Source: Thermoflexus sp042408815
GTDB lineage: Bacteria > Chloroflexota > Anaerolineae > Thermoflexales > Thermoflexaceae
Length of the DNA: 64,000 bases
Direction: 5' to 3'
Assembly: GCF_042408815.1 (NCBI RefSeq)
Contig: NZ_JBHOQR010000023.1
Coordinates: 75,399 to 139,398 of the forward strand
Each line of letters begins with the position of its first letter. Positions within the stretch are counted from its first letter, which is position 1. Position numbers and translations under genes: made by a program. This document shows, piece after piece, positions 35,299-43,777 of this stretch. The notes below the pieces were generated by a model that saw only the letters and a list, made by a program, of their open reading frames with translations, was not told where the DNA came from and ran no database searches.

Positions 35299-35541
35299 TT
35301 ATGAGGGCAGCCGGGCCGCCAGTGCCTGGCGGATCTCCTCCACCTCTGCGTGTCGCCCCAGCTGTTTCTTTGAAAACACCAGCTCTCCGTTCACCCGGAC
35401 CTCGAAGACGCCCCCGCTGGAGGGGATGAGCGTCCACGAGGTCACCTGGCCTTCGAATTCCTTGAGCAGCTCCTCGGTCAACCTGACCGCTCGAGGGAGA
35501 TACCCTCAGACCGCGCAGTATTCGATTTCAACCCGCAGCAT
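35299..35541 (-). CDS. SelW-like Rdx-family protein with in-frame TGA (probable selenocysteine) in a CxxU motif
   Basis: 80 codons from ATG 35541, which has AGGAGGAGG 6 bp upstream, to the stop at 35299. The frame contains one internal TGA (35508-35506) at position 12. Read through, it gives VEIEYCAV-U-GYLPRAVRL, that is Cys9-x-x-Sec12-Gly. This is the exact site where animal SelW has C-x-x-U-GY and most bacterial Rdx proteins have C-x-x-C-GY. The remainder (ELLKEFEG, GGVFEVRVNGELVFSKKQLGR, EIRQALAARL) matches the thioredoxin-like SelW fold. The role of the family is thought to be redox control through thiol or selenol. Translation from an alternative start after the TGA would lose the redox motif. 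No sel genes are in the window. Confidence 0.82.
35470..35508 (-). promoter_or_regulatory. Bacterial SECIS-like hairpin directly after the TGA of the selW-like gene
   Basis: Sixteen nt after the TGA a perfect 6 bp stem CGGTCA / TGACCG (35489-35484 with 35480-35475) encloses the loop GGT (35483-35481), 22 nt from the TGA to the loop. Outer CTCC/GGAG pairing can extend it over an internal loop. A short stem, a G at the start of the apical loop and this distance agree with published descriptions of bacterial SECIS elements recognised by SelB. Confidence 0.65.
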
Positions 35542-35658
35542 TTGAACCTCCTCCTGAATCAGGATTCTGTCCGCGCGCACCGGGTTCGTGGTGAAAGGGT
35601 CTTGCGTATGGCCTTTGGGGGGTGAGGGCTGCTGAAGTCCCGGCCTGGATTTCCTGCC

Positions 35659-36120
35659 TTACGGCACATCGTTATACGTCCAGAGACGGTTTGCCAGGAA
35701 ATTCCAGAACAGGGCGATCCCTACAGCGATCACCTGGGAGATGTTCACGCCCCACCCCTGCCCCAGGCGGGGAATGAGGAACCCCGAGACGGTCCCGAAC
35801 ACCGCGAGGTTGATCCCCAAGCCAGCGGTGTTCACCATGAAAAACTGGGAGATCTGCTGCCCGATCGGCTTCGATCGGGATTCCGGATAGGTCCAGTAGC
35901 GGTTCCACAGGAAATTGTTGATCACGGCGGCGGTGAACGAAACGGCCTTGGCCATAACCGGGATCCATCCGCCCAGGAAGATCAGGCTGTTCAGAATCCC
36001 GGTATCCACCACAAAGCCCACCGTTCCGACCACACAGAACTTTAGAAAGCGCACGATCTCCTTGCGATACGTTCGGTAAAGATCTCCCCGAGCGAGCCGA
36101 AGGGAAAGCCGTCTCTCCAC
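35659..36120 (-). CDS. GtrA-family membrane protein
   Basis: 153 residues from GTG 36120, with GGAGGACATCCC upstream. Four transmembrane segments in the GtrA pattern: FLKFCVVGTVGFVVDTGILNSLI, then AVINNFLWNRYWTYPESR, FFMVNTAGLGINLAVFG, and a last helix with FWNFLANRLWTYND. GtrA proteins are thought to flip or handle undecaprenyl-phosphate-linked sugars for surface glycan decoration. The location next to an O-antigen-ligase-like gene (37 bp upstream) fits that role. Confidence 0.9.
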   Translation of the reverse strand: MERRLSLRLARGDLYRTYRKEIVRFLKFCVVGTVGFVVDTGILNSLIFLGGWIPVMAKAVSFTAAVINNFLWNRYWTYPESRSKPIGQQISQFFMVNTAGLGINLAVFGTVSGFLIPRLGQGWGVNISQVIAVGIALFWNFLANRLWTYNDVP

Positions 36121-36157
36121 GGGATGTCCTCCATCTCGGGCTCTGGGCCGAAGGTCG

Positions 36158-37588
36158 TCAGTCCGCGTTCAGAAGCTCCACCCACGCTCCATAGAGGGCA
36201 ATGAGCAGAGGCAGGTTGGCCACGTAAAGATTATCGAAGAGCTGATGAATGTGCAAATGCATCCACGCGGCCATGATCCCCGCCGCCAGCCCCCTTCGCC
36301 ATCCGGTGTTTCGCCGCCAGGCCCGCCCGGTCTGAAATCCGATCACCATCCAGAGCCATAGGTAAAGCAGCAAGCCGATCAGGCCAGTTTCCGCGGCCAT
36401 GTTCAGGTAGATGTTATGGGCGTGGCCCAGCGGATTCGGCCAGCGGATCAGGGCGAAGGCAGGATAAGCGGCGGCGTAGTTCCCAAACCCAACCCCAAGC
36501 CACGGATGAGTCCGAATCATCTCCACGGCGGCCTGCCAGTGGGCCAGTCGCTCGATGATGGCGAAGTTCGAATCATTCACCCCCACCCCGCGCACATCGA
36601 TGACCTGGATCTCCTCCATCGCCCCCATCAGGCGATCTCGAATGGGCGCTGGGATCCACCCGGCCGTCCACAGAAAGATCCCGGTTAGGATCAGGGCCGT
36701 CAGAGTGGCCAGACCCCATCGGCCTCGAGCGGGTAACATCCCGATGAGTGTTCCCATTGCCACGGCCGCTCCCAGCCATGCGCCCCGGGACCAGGAAAGG
36801 ACGAGTGCCAGGAGCGCCATGCCTCCGATGCCCAGTGCTCCCAGCCCCAGTGCCCTCTCCTGAAGGGATCGTTGAGGATGGAAGAGCAGCCCGAAGGCGA
36901 GGCCCAGCGCGACCGGCGCGATCAGCCCCATCATTCCGGCGAAGGGATTGGGTTGCTGGAACGTTCCATAGGCCCGATAGAAGGGAAGGCCGGGAAGCTG
37001 AAAATGCCCCGGCCCGGTTCCCCCCAGGAGGGCTTGCCAGATCCCAATGCCTGCCTGGAAAGCACCGGAAACCAGCGCGATCCCCAGAAGGATGCGTTGC
37101 ATGCGCGGCGAGGCGGTCAGGGTGATGATCACCACCACCCCGATTTGCGCCCATTTGATCCATTCCGGGAGCCCCTCCTCCCACGATGGAGCCCAGGAAA
37201 GGGAGAGGAGCGTGTAACCCAGGAACAGCCCGTAGGCCCCACTCCAGCTCCATCGCGGCAGAGAGAACGTGCGGTGGGCCAGCCCTCGCCAGATCCAGCC
37301 CAGGAGCGCCAGACCCAGGAAGATCTGGGCGCTGGGGAGGGGGGGATGCCAGCGTTCGCCCTCCAGCGGCGCCAGGGGCCCGGTCAGCAACGCCGCCCCC
37401 AGGCCAGCTTCGGGGACCCGCAGGAGGGCGAGCAGACCCGCGAAGGCCATACTGATCCCCATCAAGCGCTCCGGCCTCCATGCCAGTAGCAAACCCAGAA
37501 CGAGGGCCAGAATCCCCCACCCGCGCTTCTGGGCAAACAAGCGTAGCCTCAGCTGGAGTCCATGAGGGGATCGATCCATGCCGGCCAT
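36158..37588 (-). CDS. O-antigen ligase / Wzy-like membrane protein
   Basis: 476 residues with about 12 hydrophobic helices. The family (PF04932) signature is in the large periplasmic loop: WQAAVEMIRTHPWLGVGFGNY, then GHAHNIYLNMAAETGLIGLLLYLWL, with the conserved His of HAHN. Such enzymes join or polymerise polyprenyl-linked glycans on the outer face of the membrane. ATG 37588 and ATG 37579 are both possible starts; neither has a strong ribosome site. Probably co-expressed with gtrA. Ligase and polymerase cannot be told apart from sequence alone. Confidence 0.88.
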   Translation of the reverse strand: MAGMDRSPHGLQLRLRLFAQKRGWGILALVLGLLLAWRPERLMGISMAFAGLLALLRVPEAGLGAALLTGPLAPLEGERWHPPLPSAQIFLGLALLGWIWRGLAHRTFSLPRWSWSGAYGLFLGYTLLSLSWAPSWEEGLPEWIKWAQIGVVVIITLTASPRMQRILLGIALVSGAFQAGIGIWQALLGGTGPGHFQLPGLPFYRAYGTFQQPNPFAGMMGLIAPVALGLAFGLLFHPQRSLQERALGLGALGIGGMALLALVLSWSRGAWLGAAVAMGTLIGMLPARGRWGLATLTALILTGIFLWTAGWIPAPIRDRLMGAMEEIQVIDVRGVGVNDSNFAIIERLAHWQAAVEMIRTHPWLGVGFGNYAAAYPAFALIRWPNPLGHAHNIYLNMAAETGLIGLLLYLWLWMVIGFQTGRAWRRNTGWRRGLAAGIMAAWMHLHIHQLFDNLYVANLPLLIALYGAWVELLNAD

Positions 37589-37675
37589 GTCGCGAACCCG
37601 GATCCGGGGTGATGGATAAGCCGCCTCGCTCCTCCTCGCTACCTGGCCGAATCTCGGGGAGAGGAATAGAGAGGC

Positions 37676-38620
37676 TTATCGCCTCTTCAGCCGTTCCTCA
37701 AACCACTGAATCGTCCGTCGCAGCCCTTCCTCCAGGGGAATCCGCGGGCTCCATCCGAGGCGCTGGCGGGCTTTCGTGATGTCTGGGCAGCGGCGCTGGG
37801 GATCCCCTGGGATCCGTCGATCCGGCAGGATACGGATTCCGGCGGGGTTCCCGGTCAGACGGTTGATGAGCTCCGCAACGATGAGGATGCTGACCTCCTC
37901 CGGGTTCCCCAGGTTCACCGGCTCGTGCTCTTCCATCTCGAGAAGCCGCACAATCCCCTCCACCAGGTCATCGATATAACAGAAGCTGCGCGTTTGCGAG
38001 CCGTCCCCGTAGACCGTCAGCGGCTCCCTTCGCAAGGCCTGGCCGATGAAATTCGGCACCACCCGTCCATCGTCCAGCCGCATGCGGGGACCGTAGGTAT
38101 TGAAAATGCGAACGATGCGGGTATCCACGCCGTGAACCCGATGATAAGCCATCACCATGGCCTCGGCGAACCGTTTGGCCTCATCATAGGCTCCTCGCGG
38201 CCCGATAGGGTTCACATAGCCCCAGTAGGTTTCCGGCTGCGGATGAACCTGGGGATCCCCATAGACCTCACTGGTGGAAGCCAGCATATAGCGGGCCCCC
38301 TTGACCCGCGCAAGGCCCAGGGTGTTATAAGTCCCCAGCGCGCCGACTTTCAGGGTCTGGATGGGGTATTTCAGATAGTCCACCGGGCTGGCCGGCGATG
38401 CAAAGTGCAGCACCGCATCCAGCGGTCCCTCGACATAAAGGAAGTGGGTCACGTCATGGCGGATGAAGCGAAAGCGTGGGTGCCCGATCAGATGGGCGAT
38501 GTTATCGGCCGTTCCGGTCAGGAAATTATCCACGCCGATCACTTCATGGCCATCCGCGAGGAAGCGATCGCAGAGATGGGAACCAATAAAGCCGGCGGCG
38601 CCGGTGATCAGGATGCGCAT
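37676..38620 (-). CDS. UDP-glucuronate decarboxylase (UDP-xylose synthase), SDR family
   Basis: 314 residues from ATG 38620. An extended short-chain dehydrogenase that converts UDP-glucuronate to UDP-xylose with bound NAD+. Motifs: NAD site TGAAGFIGSHL, HFASPASPVDYLKYPIQTLKVG (specific to this group), STSEVYGDP, the YDEAK catalytic Tyr-Lys pair, IFNTYGPRM, and GSQTRSFCYIDDLVEG. UDP-xylose would feed glycan assembly with the adjacent ligase and GtrA. A related nucleotide-sugar epimerase activity is the main alternative, but the ASPASP motif favours the decarboxylase. Confidence 0.9.
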   Translation of the reverse strand: MRILITGAAGFIGSHLCDRFLADGHEVIGVDNFLTGTADNIAHLIGHPRFRFIRHDVTHFLYVEGPLDAVLHFASPASPVDYLKYPIQTLKVGALGTYNTLGLARVKGARYMLASTSEVYGDPQVHPQPETYWGYVNPIGPRGAYDEAKRFAEAMVMAYHRVHGVDTRIVRIFNTYGPRMRLDDGRVVPNFIGQALRREPLTVYGDGSQTRSFCYIDDLVEGIVRLLEMEEHEPVNLGNPEEVSILIVAELINRLTGNPAGIRILPDRRIPGDPQRRCPDITKARQRLGWSPRIPLEEGLRRTIQWFEERLKRR

Positions 38621-38689
38621 GGAGCGGTTCACCTAAAGCTCGGGATTTGAGAACCTGCGGCCTGGGCTCAACGGCATAAATCCTGCTGA

Positions 38690-39352
38690 TTAACGGAGGG
38701 AAAGCCTCCAGTGCGTGAGGAGGATCAGCGCGATGGCTTCCAGCAAGGTGAGCCCGCCGATCCCCACGGCGGCGTCAAACCAGAATTTCTCCGGATACAG
38801 GCGGATCAGCGTATCCGTGGGCAGGAAAAGCCATGTGTCTCCTTCGAAGAACACCCGGTGGAACAGGGTGAAGGCGGCATCGAAGCTCAGCAGAAAGCCC
38901 AACAGGATGCCCAGGACCAGCCCCAGGGTGAGGAGTCCTCCCCAGCCCAGGCTCTGCCAGGCCAGCGGGCGGGTGGCGGGGGAGAACCAGAGACACGCCC
39001 AAGCCCCGATGAGCGCCAGGGCCAGGATCAGGCCTACCCGGAAGGCGGACCTCTGGAGAACATACACATCCTGCATGTGCCGGATCTCCCGCTCGTTGAA
39101 GGCTGGCCGCCCATCGGCGAATCGGATCTCCCGCAGGATGCTGGCCCCAGGCGGCTGGGTCACTGAGCGAAGCCCGGTCAGGGCGAGTTCCAGCCGCTCC
39201 TCCGGGCTCATCCCGTAGAAATCCGGCGGGAAATCCGGCCGCCCATATTCCAGGCGAATGAACCAGTCGCTCATCAACAGCCGGACGTTCAGCAGGAGCA
39301 ACACAGCCGGTAGCGAGAGGACGATCAGAGCGGAGAGCACGCGAGATAGCAT
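38690..39352 (-). CDS. DUF1461-type (TIGR01906) integral membrane protein
   Basis: 220 residues from ATG 39352, with AAGGAG 8 bp upstream. One N-terminal helix, a long extracytoplasmic segment containing REIRHMQDVY, three further helices, and the diagnostic FHRVFFEGDTWLFLPTDTLIRLYPEKFWFDAA before the last helix. The family is found in Gram-positive-type bacteria; its function is not known to me. It starts 33 bp after degV on the same strand, so it is probably in the same operon. Confidence 0.83.
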   Translation of the reverse strand: MLSRVLSALIVLSLPAVLLLLNVRLLMSDWFIRLEYGRPDFPPDFYGMSPEERLELALTGLRSVTQPPGASILREIRFADGRPAFNEREIRHMQDVYVLQRSAFRVGLILALALIGAWACLWFSPATRPLAWQSLGWGGLLTLGLVLGILLGFLLSFDAAFTLFHRVFFEGDTWLFLPTDTLIRLYPEKFWFDAAVGIGGLTLLEAIALILLTHWRLSLR

Positions 39353-39384
39353 CCATGCGCTCCTTATCGGAATGGGTTTACACT

Positions 39385-40221
39385 TCATTCTTTAATCATA
39401 ACTCCCAGCCCATCAAAGCCGACCCATGCCGCCAGGGAAGGGCCGTAAGGGCGGACGACGAGCTCGCGAGCCTGCATCGCTTCCTGCAAGCGCTGAGCGA
39501 AGGCATGGGCCTCCTGGGGGGACCGAGCCGGCCCGTACAGGACTCCCACCCGTTCCGCCTGGGAGAACTCGGCTGCGAATTCGATCAGCTTTTCCAGCGC
39601 CTTCTCGGTGGAGCGGGCTTTCTCCAGTGGGAGCAGGGCGCCATCCTCCATCATCAGGAACGGTCGGATCCCCAACATCGTTCCTAGGATGCGCTGGGTT
39701 TTGCTTAACAAACGATTGCGCTCCAGGGCTTCCAGGCTCTCCGTCACAAAAACAGCGTAGAGGCGTGAGAGCATCCCTCGTAGCTGTCGAACGATCTCGT
39801 GAACCGGCTGGCCCTGAGCGAGCAGGCGAAGGGCCGTTTCCGCGATCCAGCCCTGGGCGATCCCCATCGTTTGGGTATCAATGACGTGAACTGGGCACCG
39901 CCCCAGCACGACGGAAGCCGCAGCCCGTGCCCGGGCGACCAGCGGAGAGAGCCGGCCGGAATGCAGAACAGCCACGATGGCCGAGGTGCTGGGGGCCAGC
40001 CGGGTGTAAAGCGCCCGGAGCTCCTCTTCCGTCGGCGGCTCGATGGTGAACGCCTTCGTTCGATCCGCAGGCGGCCAGAGCTCGGGAGGGATCTCATCGA
40101 TCCCCTCCCGGAAGGTTTGATGATCCACCCGAATGGTCAGCGGGATCCAGACCAGTATGTCATTTGGCAGGTCCGTTGCGCTCAGCATGGCCGCGCTATC
40201 CACAAGCACCCGGATGGGCAT
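39385..40221 (-). CDS. DegV-family fatty-acid-binding protein (FakB-like)
   Basis: 278 residues from ATG 40221, with GGAGGG about 10 bp upstream. DegV proteins bind a fatty acid and present its carboxylate to the kinase FakA. The N-terminal DSAAMLSATDLPNDILVWIPLTIRV, the TIEPPTEEEL segment, VLHSGRLSPL, and VIDTQTMGIAQGW are family landmarks. The FakA-like YloV gene lies 137 bp upstream, which supports a FakAB system for exogenous or recycled fatty acids. In some members the first Ser of a DSTADL motif is replaced, as here (DSAAML), so binding geometry may differ. Confidence 0.87.
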   Translation of the reverse strand: MPIRVLVDSAAMLSATDLPNDILVWIPLTIRVDHQTFREGIDEIPPELWPPADRTKAFTIEPPTEEELRALYTRLAPSTSAIVAVLHSGRLSPLVARARAAASVVLGRCPVHVIDTQTMGIAQGWIAETALRLLAQGQPVHEIVRQLRGMLSRLYAVFVTESLEALERNRLLSKTQRILGTMLGIRPFLMMEDGALLPLEKARSTEKALEKLIEFAAEFSQAERVGVLYGPARSPQEAHAFAQRLQEAMQARELVVRPYGPSLAAWVGFDGLGVMIKE

Positions 40222-40358
40222 GGATGAAGTTCCCTCCGCTGGCAATGATGAGCACGGAAAACGCCTCGCTCCACCTTCAGAGCCTCCCCTAGCCTGGGGC
40301 AGGCCAATGCTCCGCCCATCCCTCTCCCCCCAACACCGTCCGTGAGCCCGGCGGGCTC

Positions 40359-42065
40359 CTACTCCGCGCTCAGAATGAAAGGATAGTAGGGCTGTCCAGT
40401 CTCCACCACCTCGATCTGCAGCTGGGGATAGCGAGAACGGAGTTTCTCAACCAGTTGGACCGTTTGGGAGGGATCTGCTTCTGCCCCCACATACAGAGTG
40501 AGCAATTCGGCCGAGGAAGTATCCATCGCCTCCAGGGTCCTCTGGATGACTTCCTCCAGATCATCCCCTGCGGCCACCAGATGATCCTCCACCAGCCCGA
40601 TCCATTGTCCCTGACAGGCCAACACGCCTTCCAGCTCCACATCCCGCGTGGCCCGGGTGATCTGCCCGCTCCGCACCAGCCGCAGCGCCTCCTTCATCGC
40701 CTGCAGATTGCTTTCCAGATCTGCCTCGGCGCGATAGGCGACCATGGCGGCCACGCCCTGAGGGAGAGTGCGGGTCGGGAGGATCTCCACGCGTTTATCC
40801 GGAACCAGCTCGGCGGCCTGTCGGGCCGTCAACATCACATGGGGATGGTTGGGCAGCACGATGATCTGATCCGCGGGCAGCGTTTGCATGAGCTCCACGA
40901 ATTGCTGGGCGCTGGGGTTCATGGTCTGCCCGCCGCGAAGGGTCGCGCTGGCCCCCAGGCTGGTGAAGATCCGGGCCCATCCCTCACTGGGGACCACGGC
41001 GATCGTAGCTGCCTGGCCGGGTTGCAGGGGAGAGGGGGGACTCTCTATCCCTCGGGCCCGCTCCTGGATAAATCGTTGATACTGAGCCTGCATATCTTCT
41101 ACCACTACATCGCGTAAACTGCCCCAGCGGATAGCGTAGCTCAGCGGCTGCCCGGGATCATGGACATGCAGGTGCACCTTTACGGTGTTCGCATCGCCCA
41201 CGACCAGGACGCTATCACCCATCGCCTCCAGGTCGCGACGGATCTGGTCCACATCCAGGTGGGGGCCCACCAGGATGAACTGGACATCGTAGCCATAGCC
41301 CTCGGATCCGGGCTCCAGGGCCTCGGTCGCCTGAGCGCCGGCGAGGGAGGGAGCAATCCTCGGAGCCTCCTCGATGGGCTCTCCCTTCAGACAGCGAAGC
41401 ATCCCTTCCAGGATCAGATACAGGCCCTGTCCGCCCGAATCCACCACCCTGGCTGCTTTGAGGATGGGGAGCAGGTCGGGCGTGCGTTGCACCGCCTCAT
41501 GGGCCCGGCGCACCACCTGTTCCATCACGTCGAGCAGATCCCCGCCGCGTTGGACGGCATGGGTGGCCGCCTCGCTGGCTTCCCGGATCACGGTCAGGAT
41601 CGTTCCCTCAACGGGTTTCATTACCCCGCGGTAAGCCGTGCGGGTGGCCTCCTGAAGGGCGAGGGCGAGATCTTCCGCGGTGATCGTCGGGCGATGGTCA
41701 ATCGCCTGGGCCATCCCCCGCCAGATCTGAGAGAGGATCACACCGGAGTTCCCCCGAGCGCCCATCAATGCTCCCCGGGCTATCCGCTGAAGCAGCACAC
41801 CCACCTCAGCGTCTGTCACGGGGGCGATCTCCTGCCAGGCCGCCTCCATTGTCAGCAGCATATTGGTTCCGGTATCGCCATCCGGGACCGGGAACACGTT
41901 TAGGGCGTTCACCAGCTCATAGTGACGGCGAAGCCAAAGCAATCCAGCCCGGATCATCGCTTTAAACGTGGGCCCATCGATGGCTTGAAGGGCTGGTCGC
42001 GAGGAAGAAGACCCTTCCGGTTGCACGGCCTCCTCCTGAGAAGCGAAGGATGTCCCTCTTTCCAT
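40359..42065 (-). CDS. fakA: DAK2-domain fatty acid kinase, YloV/FakA-like
   Basis: 568 residues. Domain order: DhaL-type kinase domain (about 25-225) with FPVPDGDTGTNMLLTMEAA (Mg-ATP-binding aspartates), GARGNSGVILSQIWRG and VDSGGQGLYLILEG; a middle domain with VHLHVHDPGQ; and a C-terminal EDD-like domain to the end (VVETGQPYYPFILSAE). FakA phosphorylates fatty acids held by DegV/FakB partners, giving acyl phosphates for membrane lipids. It is 13 bp after yloU and 137 bp before degV. The start ATG 42065 has a poor ribosome site, and coupling to yloU is plausible. Confidence 0.92.
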   Translation of the reverse strand: MERGTSFASQEEAVQPEGSSSSRPALQAIDGPTFKAMIRAGLLWLRRHYELVNALNVFPVPDGDTGTNMLLTMEAAWQEIAPVTDAEVGVLLQRIARGALMGARGNSGVILSQIWRGMAQAIDHRPTITAEDLALALQEATRTAYRGVMKPVEGTILTVIREASEAATHAVQRGGDLLDVMEQVVRRAHEAVQRTPDLLPILKAARVVDSGGQGLYLILEGMLRCLKGEPIEEAPRIAPSLAGAQATEALEPGSEGYGYDVQFILVGPHLDVDQIRRDLEAMGDSVLVVGDANTVKVHLHVHDPGQPLSYAIRWGSLRDVVVEDMQAQYQRFIQERARGIESPPSPLQPGQAATIAVVPSEGWARIFTSLGASATLRGGQTMNPSAQQFVELMQTLPADQIIVLPNHPHVMLTARQAAELVPDKRVEILPTRTLPQGVAAMVAYRAEADLESNLQAMKEALRLVRSGQITRATRDVELEGVLACQGQWIGLVEDHLVAAGDDLEEVIQRTLEAMDTSSAELLTLYVGAEADPSQTVQLVEKLRSRYPQLQIEVVETGQPYYPFILSAE

Positions 42066-42078
42066 AAGGAACGCTTCA

Positions 42079-42423
42079 TCACTGGGGTTGCAGGCCTTGA
42101 ATATGAACGTTCACCTCCGCCACCGGCAGGCCTGTGGTTTTCTCCACCTGATATTTAATGGCATGTTGCACGCTGCGGGCGACGGCGACCAATCGGACCC
42201 CATAGGCCAGGATCAAATAGACATCGATCACCAGGCCATCCGGCCGCTCTCGGATCTCGACGCTTCGTCGGGCGTCTGGCGCGAAGAAGTTCACGACCAC
42301 GTCGGTCATGCGGTGCGAAGCCAGGCCGACCACTCCATAGCATTGGGCCAGGGCCCGTGCGATCAGGGTGGCGATCGCCGCAGGCAGCACTTCGATCCGC
42401 CCCAGTTCGTTCTGTTCTTTCAT
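42079..42423 (-). CDS. yloU: Asp23/Gls24-family protein, YloU-like
   Basis: 114 residues from ATG 42423, with AAGGAG upstream. Small alkaline-shock type protein: IEVLPAAIATLIARALAQCYGVVGLA, a central RSVEIRERPDGLVIDVYLILAYG and a C-terminal VEKTTGLPVAEVNVHIQGL. In Firmicutes yloU and yloV are nearly always adjacent, as here; the role is thought to be at the membrane or in envelope stress. It is the first gene of the yloU-yloV-degV-DUF1461 group. The N-terminus is normal length. Confidence 0.92.
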   Translation of the reverse strand: MKEQNELGRIEVLPAAIATLIARALAQCYGVVGLASHRMTDVVVNFFAPDARRSVEIRERPDGLVIDVYLILAYGVRLVAVARSVQHAIKYQVEKTTGLPVAEVNVHIQGLQPQ

Positions 42424-42797
42424 GCCTTCCAGTCTCCTTAAAAACCTGGCTGATGCAGGCTTATTTGGCTACAAACCTGATAACGATTCCTCTCTTGCTT
42501 TCATAACCCCTGAGCCGGGTGGACCGGGCAGGCCCCACGGCTGTCCAACAGGATTCTCCTACTATCTTAACCGATGTGGATTTTCCCCTGAGAGGCCTGG
42601 GGAGCTGGGCCGGTCACCGAAGGCAACTCGCTGGGCTTCTTATGTTTGTTCTCCGCAGATCGGGCAGCGAGTTGCATTAAAATAGATACAGGATGCCGTC
42701 TGGAGCGGGCGAGAGCGGGTGAGCGCAAAGGACAGCCGGTGGGATGACCTGATGCTCCGCCGGCGGAGATTTTTCTTTCTCTGGAGGGAGGTCCACG
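42424..42797. other. 374 bp divergent region, yloU / pdxS
   Basis: No gene is supported. It is locally AT-richer near 42440-42520 and 42670-42690, probably where the two promoters lie. I could not find a convincing -35/-10 pair for either. A palindrome CTCCGCCGGCGGAG (42755-42768) followed by five T lies in the pdxS leader 30 bp before the start. Confidence 0.45.
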
Positions 42798-43697
42798 ATG
42801 ACGGGAGAAGCTCGGCACGTCTATGGGACCGTAACGGTGAAGCGGGGGCTTGCCCAGATGCTGAAGGGCGGCGTGATCATGGATGTCACCAATGCGGAGC
42901 AGGCCCAGATCGCTGAGGAAGCCGGCGCAGTGGCCGTGATGGCCCTCGAACGGGTTCCTGCGGATATCCGGGCGCACGGTGGCGTGGCCCGGATGGCGGA
43001 CCCCGAGAAGATCCTGGAGATCATGGAGGCGGTGACGATCCCAGTGATGGCCAAGTGCCGGATCGGCCACTATATGGAGGCCAGGATCCTGGAAGCCCTC
43101 GGTGTGGATTTCATCGATGAGTCGGAGGTTCTGACCCCTGCTGATGAACAATATCACATCAACAAATGGGAATTTAAGGTTCCTTTCGTGTGCGGGGCGC
43201 GGGATCTCGGGGAGGCCCTGCGCCGGATCGCCGAAGGGGCGTCGATGATCCGCTCGAAAGGGGAGGCTGGAACCGGGAACGTGGTTGAAGCCGTTCGCCA
43301 TGCGCGGGCGATCATGGGCGCCATCCGGCGGATCCAAGGGATGGGAGAGGAGGAACTGGTGGCCTACGCCAAGGAGATCGGCGCTCCCTATGAGCTGGTC
43401 CTGGAAACCCGGCGCCTCGGGCGCCTGCCGGTGGTCCTCTTCGCCGCGGGGGGGATCGCCACCCCGGCGGATGCGGCGCTGATGATGTGGTTGGGGATGG
43501 ATGGGGTGTTCGTGGGAAGTGGGATCTTCAAGAGCGAGAATCCGTATAAGCGGGCCCGGGCGATCGTGGAGGCCGTAACCTACTGGCAGGAGCCGGAGAT
43601 CCTGGCGATGGTCAGCCGCAGCTTGGGCGAGCCGATGTATGGCATCGACGTCCGGCAGTTGACCGAGGCGCAGCGCCTCGCGCTGCGTGGGTGGTGA
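42798..43697 (+). CDS. pdxS: Pyridoxal 5'-phosphate synthase, PdxS subunit
   Basis: 299 residues from ATG 42798 with GGAGGGAGG upstream. The synthase makes PLP from ribose 5-phosphate, glyceraldehyde 3-phosphate and ammonia supplied by PdxT. Catalytic features: Asp29 in VIMDVTN, Lys86 in PVMAKCRIGH, and the second lysine in SKGEAGTGN. The C-terminal FVGSGIFKSENPYKRA loop is complete. The family is highly conserved and this is a clean full-length member. pdxT follows after 80 bp. Confidence 0.98.
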   Translation: MTGEARHVYGTVTVKRGLAQMLKGGVIMDVTNAEQAQIAEEAGAVAVMALERVPADIRAHGGVARMADPEKILEIMEAVTIPVMAKCRIGHYMEARILEALGVDFIDESEVLTPADEQYHINKWEFKVPFVCGARDLGEALRRIAEGASMIRSKGEAGTGNVVEAVRHARAIMGAIRRIQGMGEEELVAYAKEIGAPYELVLETRRLGRLPVVLFAAGGIATPADAALMMWLGMDGVFVGSGIFKSENPYKRARAIVEAVTYWQEPEILAMVSRSLGEPMYGIDVRQLTEAQRLALRGW

Positions 43698-43777
43698 AAT
43701 TCTCGGGGATTTCGCGGGATCTGGGAGAACGAAACCCGATTGTTTGTTGCGGATCAGCTCCCTAAGGGAGGTGTGCG

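Noticed and set aside
35299..35481. A 60-residue protein starting at TTG 35481
   Set aside because: It would lack the redox motif and any ribosome site; the longer reading with TGA as selenocysteine explains the sequence better.
42567..43337. A 256-codon minus-strand frame over the pdxS start
   Set aside because: Antisense to the highly conserved pdxS; no family similarity or ribosome site.
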